Source: Arsukibacterium indicum (GTDB lineage: Bacteria > Pseudomonadota > Gammaproteobacteria > Enterobacterales > Alteromonadaceae). From it: a DNA stretch of 64,000 nt. The position numbers and the translations under genes are program-made. The notes beneath the pieces were generated by a model that made no database searches, was not told the DNA's origin, and worked only from the letters and a program-made list of their open reading frames with translations. This document shows, piece by piece, positions 55,563-64,000 of this stretch. How positions within the stretch are numbered: the first letter of the stretch is position 1; each line of letters opens with the position of its first letter. The DNA is taken from assembly GCF_019100565.1 (NCBI RefSeq), contig NZ_JAHRID010000003.1, positions 62,001 through 126,000 of the forward strand. Direction: 5' to 3'.

Positions 55563-55949
55563 TTTCAAGCTACGCTTTCATGATACCCCACAGCGGACTA
55601 TTCCCTCTTGCAGCTAAAGCTGCTGCGCGTTCAGCTCGCACAAAGCAATGCTTTGTTACTGCGCTCGTTTCACCCAGCTGGGGCCACCATTTCAAGCCAC
55701 GCTTTCATGATACCCCACAGCAGACTATTCCCTCTTGCAGCTAAAGCTGCTGCGCGTTCAGCTCGCACAAAGCAATGCTTTGTTACTGCGCTCGTTTCAC
55801 CCAGCTGGGGCCACCATTTCAAGCCACGCTTTCATGATACCCCACAGCAGACTATTCCCTCTTGCAGCTAAAGCTGCTGCGCGTTCAGCTCGCACAAAGC
55901 AATGCTTTGTTACTGCGCTCGTTTCACCCAGCTGGGGCCACCATTTCAA
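55547..55949 (+). repeat. 127-bp tandem repeats, each with the tRNA 3' end (about 3.2 copies)
   Basis: Units at 55547-55673, 55674-55800 and 55801-55927, plus a 22-base partial unit (55928-55949). Each starts with the last 16 bases of the tRNA (CCAGCTGGGGCCACCA) and continues with the same downstream sequence. Units 2 and 3 appear identical; unit 1 differs at two positions (TAC/CAC and GCGGA/GCAGA). Each unit has hairpins GCAGC-taaa-GCTGC and ACAAAGC-aat-GCTTTGT. Since 127 is not a multiple of 3, open frames through the repeats shift and are unlikely to code. The layout matches the E. coli tyrT repeats in principle. Confidence 0.95.
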
Positions 55950-56048
55950 AAAAAGTGCCATCCTCCATTCCCAACACTATCCTTTACCATTAATTTCGTG
56001 ATTTATGCTATAAAACCAGTATGACAATTTTTGCTGTCTGGAATAGCC

Positions 56049-56714
56049 ATGAAAAAACTGCTGCTATGTATGTTGGGTTTAGTATCCTCCTTGTATGCCG
56101 CTGAAACCATGTCCGATGACTTGGTTATTATTCAAAAGCCGATTGTTTTTGATGCCAAGCGCAAAGCGCTGACCCTGCAGTATATGCAGGAGCGCTATAA
56201 CATGGTGCAGGATGAGCCTACCATTAAACCGCGGATGGTGGTGGTGCACTGGACCGTTATTCCGACTTTTGAAAAAACCTTCGAGGTATTTAACCCGCCA
56301 GAGCTGCCGGCAGCACGTGATGGGATTCGGTCTGGTGGCGATTTAAATGTGTCCAGCCAGTTTGTGATTGACCGCGATGGCACGATTTACCAGTTAATGC
56401 CGGAAACGATTATGGCGCGCCATACCATAGGCTTAAATTACACTGCCATTGGTATTGAAAATGTGGCAGATGGCGATAGCTTACCGATGACTGAAGCACA
56501 GCTTGACGCCAATACCCGGCTTATCCGGTACCTGGCCGGTAAGTACCCGATAGAATATGTGCTGGGCCACAGTGAATACCACCGGTTTCGGGATACCAAG
56601 TGGTGGAAAGAGACTGATGCCAACTATTTTACAGAAAAGAATGACCCGGACATTCCGTTTATGAACAGGTTACGCAGTCAACTAAAAGGTTTGTCACTTA
56701 AACCACTACCCTAG
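56049..56714 (+). CDS. N-acetylmuramoyl-L-alanine amidase (Amidase_2 family)
   Basis: Start at 56049 (MKKLLLCM); the frame is open six codons further. The 221-residue product has a signal peptide (to about residue 19) and a zinc amidase domain: VVVHWT (first His), ARHTIG, AIGIENV and LGHSEYHRFRDTKWW (last ligands). It should cleave the bond between muramic acid and the peptide stem in the periplasm. Stops overlap the convergent GGDEF gene by 4 bases. Confidence 0.88.
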   Translation: MKKLLLCMLGLVSSLYAAETMSDDLVIIQKPIVFDAKRKALTLQYMQERYNMVQDEPTIKPRMVVVHWTVIPTFEKTFEVFNPPELPAARDGIRSGGDLNVSSQFVIDRDGTIYQLMPETIMARHTIGLNYTAIGIENVADGDSLPMTEAQLDANTRLIRYLAGKYPIEYVLGHSEYHRFRDTKWWKETDANYFTEKNDPDIPFMNRLRSQLKGLSLKPLP

Positions 56715-58237
56715 CTCTTAGTTTGGCGCAGTTTGCGCCGCTGTTGCTTGTCCTGGTACATGGCGGCATCAGCCTGGCTAAGCAGTTGATCGCCATCGGT
56801 GATATCACCCGGTCGCCACTGCAGCACGCCAAGGCTGGGGCCATTATAGTCAAGGGTTACACCGGCTAACTCAAAAGTACCACTGGTGGCGGCGCGAATG
56901 CGTTTAACCAACTGCTCTGCCTGTAACTCCGCTGGGCTGCCCGCTGAATACTGACACAACATAACAAATTCATCCCCGCCATGGCGGGCTGCAAAGTCGC
57001 CGCTGCGCATCGCTTTGCGGATACGCTTAGCAAATTGACGTAAAAACTCATCGCCGGTTTCATGACCATAGCTATCATTGATAAGTTTAAAACCATCTAA
57101 GTCAATAAAAAGTATATAGAAACTAAGCTGCTGCCGGGTGGCACGGGATAACTGTCGGGCCAGTTCATCAAACAAATAGCGACGATTAGGTAATGCTGTC
57201 AGGGTATCGTGTTGCGCCTGATACTCTAACTGCTGATTCAGTATAGTTAGCGCATTGTGATCAGCCAGCCGGCTGGCCAGCAACGACAGTGAGTTACTGA
57301 TTGCTGACAATAGCGCCCGGTTTTCAGCCTGCACTGCCGAAGAAGGCGCAATCTGGACAAACATCAGGGCTACCGGCGTATCTTCTGCAAATATTTTTAT
57401 CAAAAGCGTATCGTGGCCAGCTTGCAAAAAGCCACCGAATTGTTGCTGAATGCCCTCTGGTATTGTAAGCGGAATAATAGTACGACGGCGGGTTTCAACG
57501 CTTAGTTCGTTACGCAGCGCCTGCACTATGATATTCCAGGGCTCGTCTTGCGAATTAACCGCAACCAGCTCATCGTTAATCAAATCAAAGGCGACAGCCC
57601 GGCTACAGAAGCCACTTTCCAGCATATATTCTGCAGTCTGGCCAATGGCTAAACTTAGTGACTGGCCTGCCATACACAGCTCACTGATCTTAGCAAAAAG
57701 ACTTACCCGGTTTAATTGCAGCTCCGCTTCGGCCGCACGCTCAGCAGCCAGCTTTGCCTGACTTTCTCTGTTAAGCTGATGCGCAATTAAATCAGCGCAA
57801 AGCTGCAACAGCTCAGGTAAATGAGACATCGTGCTCAGCTCAACATTGTGGGAGCTGGCACCACATAAGGTACCAAACACGCTGCCGTCCTGGTTCATTA
57901 CCGGCACACTGATGTAGCTTTTTAATCCCAGTTCACGGGCGGCATCAGAATCGCCCCAGCAAGCGGCGACATCTTCGGTGACAAATTGCTTACTTTCCAG
58001 CGCTCGTTTACAAAGGGTATCCTGCCAGGGCACAGTAAGGCTTTCGGGTAACTGCAATACACCGGCATTATGGGCAATCAGAATATGTTGCACCCCGGCC
58101 GTTTCATCAATGGCAGTAAGGTAGGTTGACTCAAGGCCGGTTATCCTTTGCAGTAAGGCCAGTAACGGCCTGGTTAAGCCTTCAACGGAGTCAGCAGTAG
58201 CGACAAACTGGGCCAGCTGCTCAAGTTGTTTATCCAT
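56711..58237 (-). CDS. GAF-GGDEF diguanylate cyclase
   Basis: A 508-residue cytoplasmic protein with an N-terminal GAF domain (about 15-155), a helical/GAF-like middle region, and a C-terminal GGDEF domain with intact RHGGDEFVML. An RxxD inhibitory site (RSGD) lies five residues upstream, so the enzyme should make cyclic-di-GMP with product feedback. The GAF ligand is unknown. The convergent partner is the amidase. Confidence 0.93.
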   Translation of the reverse strand: MDKQLEQLAQFVATADSVEGLTRPLLALLQRITGLESTYLTAIDETAGVQHILIAHNAGVLQLPESLTVPWQDTLCKRALESKQFVTEDVAACWGDSDAARELGLKSYISVPVMNQDGSVFGTLCGASSHNVELSTMSHLPELLQLCADLIAHQLNRESQAKLAAERAAEAELQLNRVSLFAKISELCMAGQSLSLAIGQTAEYMLESGFCSRAVAFDLINDELVAVNSQDEPWNIIVQALRNELSVETRRRTIIPLTIPEGIQQQFGGFLQAGHDTLLIKIFAEDTPVALMFVQIAPSSAVQAENRALLSAISNSLSLLASRLADHNALTILNQQLEYQAQHDTLTALPNRRYLFDELARQLSRATRQQLSFYILFIDLDGFKLINDSYGHETGDEFLRQFAKRIRKAMRSGDFAARHGGDEFVMLCQYSAGSPAELQAEQLVKRIRAATSGTFELAGVTLDYNGPSLGVLQWRPGDITDGDQLLSQADAAMYQDKQQRRKLRQTKS

Positions 58238-58337
58238 CCCATATTCACCATAATAGGAAATTACGTATATTTAACAGCATCTTAGCTAAGAGTAGTTGCA
58301 ATTAACTAAAACAGCAACGCTAATGCTATTTACATCT

Positions 58338-59012
58338 TTACTGCCCTGCCAGTTGGTTAGCAAAATCGTGATTAACATCGCGATGCCCTGCTTCATCTGC
58401 TCTTACGGCAATAATCACATCCCGTAGCCGGGCATCAGCGGCCAGATCCCAGTACTCAATTGCCACCTGGGGGGCGGCAATATTGTCGATAGCGCCACTA
58501 TCTACTTCCTGCAGGTAACAGCTGTAACTGTACACGGCCTCTTCCTCAAAATAGCCAACCAACCGGTGGGCAGTTTTGGCCGAAATAATATACAGCAGTA
58601 AAAAAAAGCTGAAAAAGATACCCTGGGCCATCAGGATGAGAAAACGTTCAAACCAGTTTGGTTGGGCAATTTCGATAAAGGTCATCAGATGCATCCGCTC
58701 ATTTTCGGCTTCATCTAAAAGGGTGCGGATCCAACCGTGATCGTCTTCCATCCGGCGTAAACTGCGCATATGGCGCAGCATGCCGGCTACCATACCGGGT
58801 ACCCCGGCAACCGTTTCCAGAATAACAGCGCGATGGCCATAACGCTTGGCAAAAAAGGTATCGGCGCAAAAACGCAGCATTTTGGTCAGGCGAAAAGCAA
58901 TGCGATCGGAAATATTGGCGGGCGTGTGATGCGAATCTAAGGGATCATCTGTGCTGTTGTTACTATTATTGTTGGTTCCGTTTTTATCAGTAGTATCGAC
59001 CGGCGTTGACAT
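58338..59012 (-). CDS. aox: Alternative oxidase (di-iron quinol oxidase)
   Basis: A 224-residue membrane-bound oxidase. The four Glu and two His that hold the di-iron centre are visible: [24 protein letters not shown] and [11 protein letters not shown]. Two hydrophobic stretches (about residues 45-70 and 120-150) let it sit in one membrane leaflet. It passes electrons from quinol to oxygen without proton pumping and resists NO/cyanide. It is rare outside marine and plant-associated proteobacteria. The regulator is unknown; no NsrR-type site was recognised. Confidence 0.92.
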   Translation of the reverse strand: MSTPVDTTDKNGTNNNSNNSTDDPLDSHHTPANISDRIAFRLTKMLRFCADTFFAKRYGHRAVILETVAGVPGMVAGMLRHMRSLRRMEDDHGWIRTLLDEAENERMHLMTFIEIAQPNWFERFLILMAQGIFFSFFLLLYIISAKTAHRLVGYFEEEAVYSYSCYLQEVDSGAIDNIAAPQVAIEYWDLAADARLRDVIIAVRADEAGHRDVNHDFANQLAGQ

Positions 59013-59091
59013 CTGTTGCTCCCCTGATATTCAAAATAAGTAAACAGAGTAGCCCAAAGCATGGCTTAACTAAACTTAACTCAGGCTGAGC

Positions 59092-59121
59092 CTGGTCATC
59101 TACCGCCTGGTAAATGACCAG
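59092..59121. other. Nested hairpin between pepD and aox
   Basis: CTGGTCAT pairs with ATGACCAG, with an inner TACC-gcct-GGTA stem. It lies about 80 bases before the aox start and 50 past the pepD stop. No U-tract follows on the minus strand, so it could be a weak terminator or an operator for aox. Confidence 0.5.
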
Positions 59122-59170
59122 TGTATTGCACTGTTACACGTTGTTTTTAAACAACAGCATGCTGGCAAAA

Positions 59171-60631
59171 TTAGTTTTTGGGCGGGATCCGCTCCAGTAC
59201 TGCCAGCAGTAATTGCCAGTACTGGCCGACGGTTTCAATGTTGACCATTTCATCCGGGCCATGCGGGTAACGGATAGTCGGGCCAATTGATACCATATCC
59301 ATCTCCGGATACGGCTTTTTAAACAGGCCGCACTCCAATCCGGCATGAATAACCATGATAACCGGTTGTTTGTGGTAAATATCCTGATAGGTATCGTTGA
59401 CGATTTTCATTACAGCTGAATCCGGATCAGGCTTCCAGCCCGGGTAAGCACCACTGAAGGTGACTTCTGCCCCGGCCAGCTGTGCCAGTGAAGCCAGCAT
59501 GGTTTCGACATGCTCGCGGCCTGAGTCAATTAACGAGCGTATTAAGCAAAGTACCTGCACCTGATTTTCATTGGTACTGATAACCCCCATATTCAATGAG
59601 GTTTCGGTAACTCCAGGCACATCGTCGCTCATTCGCATTACCCCATTCGGGCAGGCGTGCAGCAGGTTTAACAGCGCTTGCTGGCTGACAGCTGTCATTA
59701 CCTGCTCTGGCAGAGTGGCTTCACGCAGGCTGAATTTAATGGCGGGCTCTACTGCTGCCAGCTCTGTTTGGGCTAATTGCTCAAAAACTTTGATCTTTTG
59801 TTGCAGTAAATCAACTTTACTGGCCGGCAAACAAAGGGTTACCGCTGCTTCGCGCGGAATAGCGTTCCGTAATGAACCGCCGGCTAATTCACTGAGTTGC
59901 AATTGCAGCTCCTGTGCCTCAGCCACTAAAAACCTGGCCAGCAATTTATTGGCATTACCGCGGCCTAAATGAATATTTACACCCGAGTGGCCGCCTTTCA
60001 GCCCGCTTAAACTCAGGGTTACCGCTTTGCTGTCCGCAGCAACGCTCTGCCAGCTAACCGGGACGCTGAATTCAGCATCCACTCCACCGGCACAGCCCAT
60101 ATAAATTTCGCCTTCCTGCTCAGAATCGGTATTAATTAGAATTTCCGCTTCCAGCATGCCAGGCTCCAGGCCAAAAGCACCGGTCATACCTGCTTCTTCG
60201 TCAATGGTTAACAGCACTTCTAACGGGCCATGCTTTATCTCGCTACTGCCCAATATGGCCAGCGCCGAAGCCATACCAATACCGTTGTCTGCGCCCAGAG
60301 TGGTGCCATTGGCGGTAACCCAGTCACCATCAACATAGGCTTCTATCGGATCTTTAGTAAAATCATGAACTTTATCGGCATTTTTCTGTGGCACCATATC
60401 TAAATGAGCCTGAATAACAACCGGCTTGCGGTTTTCCATGCCTGGTGTAGCAGGCTTTTTAATAATCAGGTTACCTACCTTATCTTCAACCACATTTAAA
60501 CCAAGGTTGCCGGCCCAGTCCTGAATATGCTTACTTAATGCCTGTTCATGCTTTGACGGATGAGGAATAGCACAAATTTGTTCAAACCATTGCCATAACG
60601 GTTGCGGATATAACGCACTTAATGCAGCCAC
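59171..60631 (-). CDS. pepD: Aminoacyl-histidine dipeptidase (peptidase D)
   Basis: A 486-residue M20 metallopeptidase. Metal and catalytic residues are in VIQAHLDMVPQK, TTLGADNGIGMA, LLTIDEEAGMTGAFGL and NTDSEQEGE. The C-terminal VIHAGLECGLF completes the active site. It cleaves Xaa-His dipeptides such as carnosine. It is co-directional with the aox gene downstream. Confidence 0.94.
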   Translation of the reverse strand: MAALSALYPQPLWQWFEQICAIPHPSKHEQALSKHIQDWAGNLGLNVVEDKVGNLIIKKPATPGMENRKPVVIQAHLDMVPQKNADKVHDFTKDPIEAYVDGDWVTANGTTLGADNGIGMASALAILGSSEIKHGPLEVLLTIDEEAGMTGAFGLEPGMLEAEILINTDSEQEGEIYMGCAGGVDAEFSVPVSWQSVAADSKAVTLSLSGLKGGHSGVNIHLGRGNANKLLARFLVAEAQELQLQLSELAGGSLRNAIPREAAVTLCLPASKVDLLQQKIKVFEQLAQTELAAVEPAIKFSLREATLPEQVMTAVSQQALLNLLHACPNGVMRMSDDVPGVTETSLNMGVISTNENQVQVLCLIRSLIDSGREHVETMLASLAQLAGAEVTFSGAYPGWKPDPDSAVMKIVNDTYQDIYHKQPVIMVIHAGLECGLFKKPYPEMDMVSIGPTIRYPHGPDEMVNIETVGQYWQLLLAVLERIPPKN

Positions 60632-60762
60632 GAAAAACTCCTGAAAAGGGTTATCTATCTGAAAATTTTCGATAGTTTAACATAAGCCGCTGGCGGAGTT
60701 GAGCGCGCACGGTGCCACTGGCCGTGCCGTACCAGAGTATTGTAAAGATGAGCTGCCAATGG

Positions 60763-61947
60763 TTATGGCGAACCGAGTGGATAGGTAATTCTGATCACGA
60801 CAAATTCTGCCGGTTTAACCGGCGCAAATCCAAGCTCAATGATCAACCGGTGCTGTGTTATATCCTGCTGCGTCATGGTTTCGTTCAGGCCGCAGCGCAC
60901 AAAAAATGCTTCCTGCGGGGACGCGCCCTGAAACGCGCCGGCCCGGAACAACGTAACCATAAAATTACTGATATTGCGCCGTACCGCCTGCCAAAGCGAA
61001 TGGTCATTAGGCTCAAACACTGCCCATTGCAGGCTTTGCAAAACGCTTTGCTCGATAAAAATGGCGGTGCGCCGCACCGAAATATAGCGCCAATCTGGAT
61101 CGGCCTGGCTGGCAAGCGTGCGTGCGCCCCAGATTACCGTGCCTACCCGCGGCAAGGTGCGAATACAGTTAATACCCATAGGGTTAAGCTGCTGCTGTAA
61201 GTTGTCATCAATCTGATATACCAGCCCGGTAATTCCGATTAATTTAGCGCTAACCCCGGCAGGGGCTTTCCAGACACCATAGCGGGCGTCGTTACGGCAG
61301 TATAAACCCGCAGCCACGGCAGCCGGTGGTATTGTCAGGGTGCCTTTTGCCAGCGGGTTGGTGATGGTTACCCATGGATAATACAGCGCGGCAAAGCTGG
61401 ATGCGGGTAAGCCCAGGCTTGATGCACCGGCTGCGCTGCTAAGTTGCACATCAGCAGCCAGATCCAGTAATAGCATGCACTGACGTTGCTGCTGGCAAAA
61501 CGCCAGCGTAGCGCTGATTACAGCATTGCTTTGAGCATGTTTGTTGCTATGCCACTGCTGGCCGGGTAACAGTAACAGGCTGTAATCATGCAAGGTTGCA
61601 AGTACAGTCTGATAAAACCGGTTATAGTCATTTACCGTTAGTCCGGCAACATCATTTTCGTCATTCTTGCTGGCCAGCCGGCATATGTAAGCGTCTTTGC
61701 CGCCATTACCAAAAAAAGCCATTACCGCCAATGTCATCGGGTCGGGTTGACTATGCTGTTCTGCTTCAGCAGTGCGTTGAAACAGCCGTTGATACTCGGT
61801 AAAACTGCTGATAAGCACCGGTTGATTAACCGGGCCACTGGCAGCACAACCCACAAAAACAACGGTGCAGGTAGCTACTGCTGTAACAGGTTGAGAACTG
61901 GCCGGTATTTCATTAACGTAAACGCCGGGCCGGGTGTAATCTGGCAT
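60763..61947 (-). CDS. Phage-tail-sheath-like protein (contractile injection type)
   Basis: A 394-residue protein with the typical N-terminal sheath motif TRPGVYVNEIPASSQPVTAV and later GVWKAPAG, NPMGINCIRTLPRVGTVIWGARTLA and YISVRRTAIFIEQSVLQ, all hallmarks of the subtilisin-like tail-sheath family used in phage tails and extracellular contractile injection systems. No tube, baseplate, ATPase or spike gene is present within the window. So it is an orphan here: a relic, a solitary secreted structure, or part of a dispersed cluster. Confidence 0.85.
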   Translation of the reverse strand: MPDYTRPGVYVNEIPASSQPVTAVATCTVVFVGCAASGPVNQPVLISSFTEYQRLFQRTAEAEQHSQPDPMTLAVMAFFGNGGKDAYICRLASKNDENDVAGLTVNDYNRFYQTVLATLHDYSLLLLPGQQWHSNKHAQSNAVISATLAFCQQQRQCMLLLDLAADVQLSSAAGASSLGLPASSFAALYYPWVTITNPLAKGTLTIPPAAVAAGLYCRNDARYGVWKAPAGVSAKLIGITGLVYQIDDNLQQQLNPMGINCIRTLPRVGTVIWGARTLASQADPDWRYISVRRTAIFIEQSVLQSLQWAVFEPNDHSLWQAVRRNISNFMVTLFRAGAFQGASPQEAFFVRCGLNETMTQQDITQHRLIIELGFAPVKPAEFVVIRITYPLGSP

Positions 61948-62112
61948 GGTTTTGCTTTCCAGAAATGCAGGCTTAGCGCTAAAGATAGTCAGTAATAAAC
62001 ACTATTGCTAATGTTACACCCTGCTTTTTGTTGACGACTTTAAGTCGCCATTATGGCCAGATGCCGGTAGTATTACCTGATAAAAATCGACTGGCACCAC
62101 GGAGTAGCAGCA

Positions 62113-64000
62113 GTGTTAAGAGCGCATTATCTGAAATTTAGCATCATCATTTTACTGTTTGGCTGCCTGGGCTTCGTTGCTCTGTCATCCTTCAAGCTGG
62201 ATTTAAACTACGGCAAAGCGTCAGCAACCAACAGAGCGGCATCATCAGACGCAACTGCAGCCCAGGCCGAGCTGTATCAGGAACTGGCAAAACCTATTAT
62301 TGAGCGTCGCTGTGTTGTTTGCCATGCTTGTTATGATGCTCCCTGTCAGCTGAAAATGAGTTCAGCGGAAGGTATCAGCCGGGGCGCAAATCCGCAAACC
62401 GTATATGATGGCGCCAGAGTTACCGCCGCCACTCCGCAACGATTATTTGTTGATGCGTCGGGGCCTGCTGAATGGCGTAAGCGTGGTTTTCACCCGGTTT
62501 TAAACGAACGCAGGCAAACTGCAGAGGCTAATATTAAAGGGTCGTTGCTGGCCCAAATGTTATTGTTAAAGCAACAACATCCGCTGCCATCTGCTAAAAG
62601 ACTGGACGACAGCTTTGATCTCAGCCTGAACCGTGCCCAGCAATGCACAACCATCGAAAAATTCGATAACTATGCCAGTAAACAACCATTAGCGGGTATG
62701 CCTTATGGTTTGCCCGGCCTGGCAGAAGATGAACATCAGACACTGATTAACTGGCTTGCCAGCGGCGCAGCCATGCCTGAAGCAGTTAACCTGCCCGAAA
62801 CAGCGTTAAGAGCAGTAGCTCAGTTAGAGCAGTTCTTAAATGCCGATACGATGAAAATGCAACTTAGCGCCCGCTATATTTATGAGCATTTGTTTGCTTC
62901 GCATTTGTATTTTCCCGCGCTGGCAGAACCAGGCCAGCAACCGCAATTTTATAAGCTGATGCGCTCGGCAACCGCACCCGGCCAACCGGTAAACGTTATC
63001 GCCAGCCGCCGGCCGTTCGATGACCCAAAGGTTAACCGGGTTTATTACAGATTGGTGCCGGTGGTATCCAGCATTGTGCATAAAACTCATCAACCCTATG
63101 CGATTAATGACGAACTGCTGGCAAAGTGGCAGCAGTGGTTTGTTAATGCCGATTATCAGGTAACGTCGCTGCCTGGTTATCAGCCTGAAATTGCCGCCAA
63201 CCCGCTTACCGCCTTTGCCCAGTTACCGGTTAACGCCCGCTACCGCTTTATGCTGGAGCGCGCTGAGCATACCATTATGGGCTATATCAAAGGGCCGGTG
63301 TGTCGTGGCCAGGTAGCACTAAATGTAATCAATGATCATTTCTGGGTCTATTTTGTCGATCCCGATATGTTAAACTCGGTCCAGCTAGAGAAGTTTTACC
63401 AAAGCCAGCAGGCTAACCTAAGACTACCAGCAGAGGATGAAAGCACCACTCTGCCTACTCACTGGCTGGATTTTGCTAAGCGCCAGGGTAATTTTCTGCG
63501 GGCCCGTAATCAATTTCTGGCAAATGCTGTTGATCCGCAACGTTATCTTACCCCTGCCACAATCTGGGACGGTGACGGCACCAACCTTAATGCCAGCCTG
63601 ACGGTTTTTCGCCATTTTGACAATGCCACTGTAATTAAGGGGTTAATTGGTGCACCGCCAAAAACGGCCTGGGTAATTGACTATGTATTACTGGAGCGTA
63701 TTCATTATTTGCTGGTAGCAGGCTTTGACGTGCATGGCAACTTTGGCCACCAGTTAATGACCCGGTTATACATGGATTTTTTGCGGATGGAGGGAGAATC
63801 CAACTTTCTGGCTTTTCTGCCACCGGCACAACGCCGGACTGAACTGGCAGACTGGTACCAAAACTCAGCGCCGGAATTAAGCCGGTTTCTGGATGAAGAT
63901 ATTAACCCCTTTAACCAGCCCAGCGGCATTAGCTTTAACACAGATAACCAGAAAGCAGAGCTGTATCAGCTGTTTGGCCAACATCTTGAGCAGGTGCAGC
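62113..64000 (+). CDS. cti: Fatty acid cis/trans isomerase (partial, runs off window)
   Basis: Start GTG 62113, behind GGAG. At least 629 codons are open to the window edge. An N-terminal membrane segment (about residues 7-29) is followed by the c-type heme motif CVVCHACYDAPCQ (residues about 71-83). This together with RFVDASGPAEWRKRGFHPVLNER-like and CRGQVALNVINDHFW segments marks Cti, the periplasmic heme enzyme that turns cis to trans unsaturated fatty acids under solvent or heat stress. The gene is not closed in the window. Divergent from the sheath gene. Confidence 0.9.
   Translation, partial: MLRAHYLKFSIIILLFGCLGFVALSSFKLDLNYGKASATNRAASSDATAAQAELYQELAKPIIERRCVVCHACYDAPCQLKMSSAEGISRGANPQTVYDGARVTAATPQRLFVDASGPAEWRKRGFHPVLNERRQTAEANIKGSLLAQMLLLKQQHPLPSAKRLDDSFDLSLNRAQQCTTIEKFDNYASKQPLAGMPYGLPGLAEDEHQTLINWLASGAAMPEAVNLPETALRAVAQLEQFLNADTMKMQLSARYIYEHLFASHLYFPALAEPGQQPQFYKLMRSATAPGQPVNVIASRRPFDDPKVNRVYYRLVPVVSSIVHKTHQPYAINDELLAKWQQWFVNADYQVTSLPGYQPEIAANPLTAFAQLPVNARYRFMLERAEHTIMGYIKGPVCRGQVALNVINDHFWVYFVDPDMLNSVQLEKFYQSQQANLRLPAEDESTTLPTHWLDFAKRQGNFLRARNQFLANAVDPQRYLTPATIWDGDGTNLNASLTVFRHFDNATVIKGLIGAPPKTAWVIDYVLLERIHYLLVAGFDVHGNFGHQLMTRLYMDFLRMEGESNFLAFLPPAQRRTELADWYQNSAPELSRFLDEDINPFNQPSGISFNTDNQKAELYQLFGQHLEQVQ

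Noticed and set aside
55608..56001. Two overlapping open frames of 87 and 88 codons through the 127-bp repeats
   Set aside because: They are the same repeat read in shifted frames (127 is not divisible by 3), lack ribosome-binding sites and cover the tRNA-derived part. Compare the doubtful tpr frame of E. coli tyrT.

Overview
The window is a roughly balanced-GC, gene-dense piece of a gammaproteobacterial chromosome. Its backbone follows the gene order known from E. coli and relatives: tolC opposite nudF-yqiB-cpdA-yqiA-parE, then parC-plsC, ygiF-glnE, ygiM, cca, uppP, folB, plsY, tsaD, rpsU-dnaG-rpoD and a tRNA-Ile2 after rpoD. The accessory genes (GspA/GspB pair, SO_0444-type metal permease, TIGR03545/TIGR03546 pair, PEP-CTERM proteins, alternative oxidase) point to an aquatic Alteromonadales/Chromatiaceae-type bacterium such as Rheinheimera or Arsukibacterium. 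That placement is inferred from family content and synteny, not from a database match.

Layout. 1-3.5 kb: end of pepA, holC, valS. 3.6-5.5 kb: two tandem paralogous THxN-type PEP-CTERM proteins. 5.9-7.4 kb: NhaC-type antiporter. 7.5-13.6 kb: a copper/silver RND efflux operon on the minus strand (small Cys-containing secreted protein, CusB, CusA). 13.7-15.3 kb: amidase lipoprotein. 15.5-19.5 kb: a ZntR-like regulator broken by a nonsense codon, its metal permease, and the TIGR03546/TIGR03545 pair. 19.6-23.7 kb: a second RND pump. 23.8-25.2 kb: secreted beta-amylase-like GH14 protein. 25.3-34.7 kb: minus-strand housekeeping block rraB, plsC, parC, a TPR membrane protein, parE, yqiA, cpdA, yqiB, nudF. 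34.8-37.8 kb: tolC, an LpxL-type acyltransferase, a TcpQ-domain protein. 37.8-42.8 kb: glnE, ygiF, ygiM, lrp. 43-46 kb: degenerate HD-GYP protein and GspA/GspB. 46-51 kb: cca, uppP, folK, folB, plsY, tsaD. 51.1-55.2 kb: rpsU-dnaG-rpoD. 55.3-55.95 kb: an unusual tRNA-Ile2 locus. 56-60.6 kb: amidase, GAF-GGDEF cyclase, alternative oxidase, pepD. 60.8-64 kb: an orphan contractile-tail sheath protein and the start of a fatty acid cis/trans isomerase that runs off the window.

How the genes work together. Metal and drug export recurs: CusBA, the Zn/Cu permease under a MerR-type promoter, and the second RND pair all lack their own outer-membrane channel, and tolC at 34.8 kb could serve the two RND pumps. 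The pepD-aox-cti neighbourhood and nhaC suggest membrane and redox stress handling, but that is inference.

The most unusual structure is the tRNA-Ile2 (CAU) locus. The intact tRNA is preceded by a 154-bp-offset copy of its 5' end, which encloses a closed multi-hairpin segment. It is followed by just over three 127-bp tandem repeats, each carrying a copy of the tRNA 3' end with CCA. This resembles in architecture, but not in sequence as far as I can tell, the E. coli tyrT repeat locus that gives rise to rtT RNA. No CRISPR array, rRNA operon, insertion sequence or integrase was seen.
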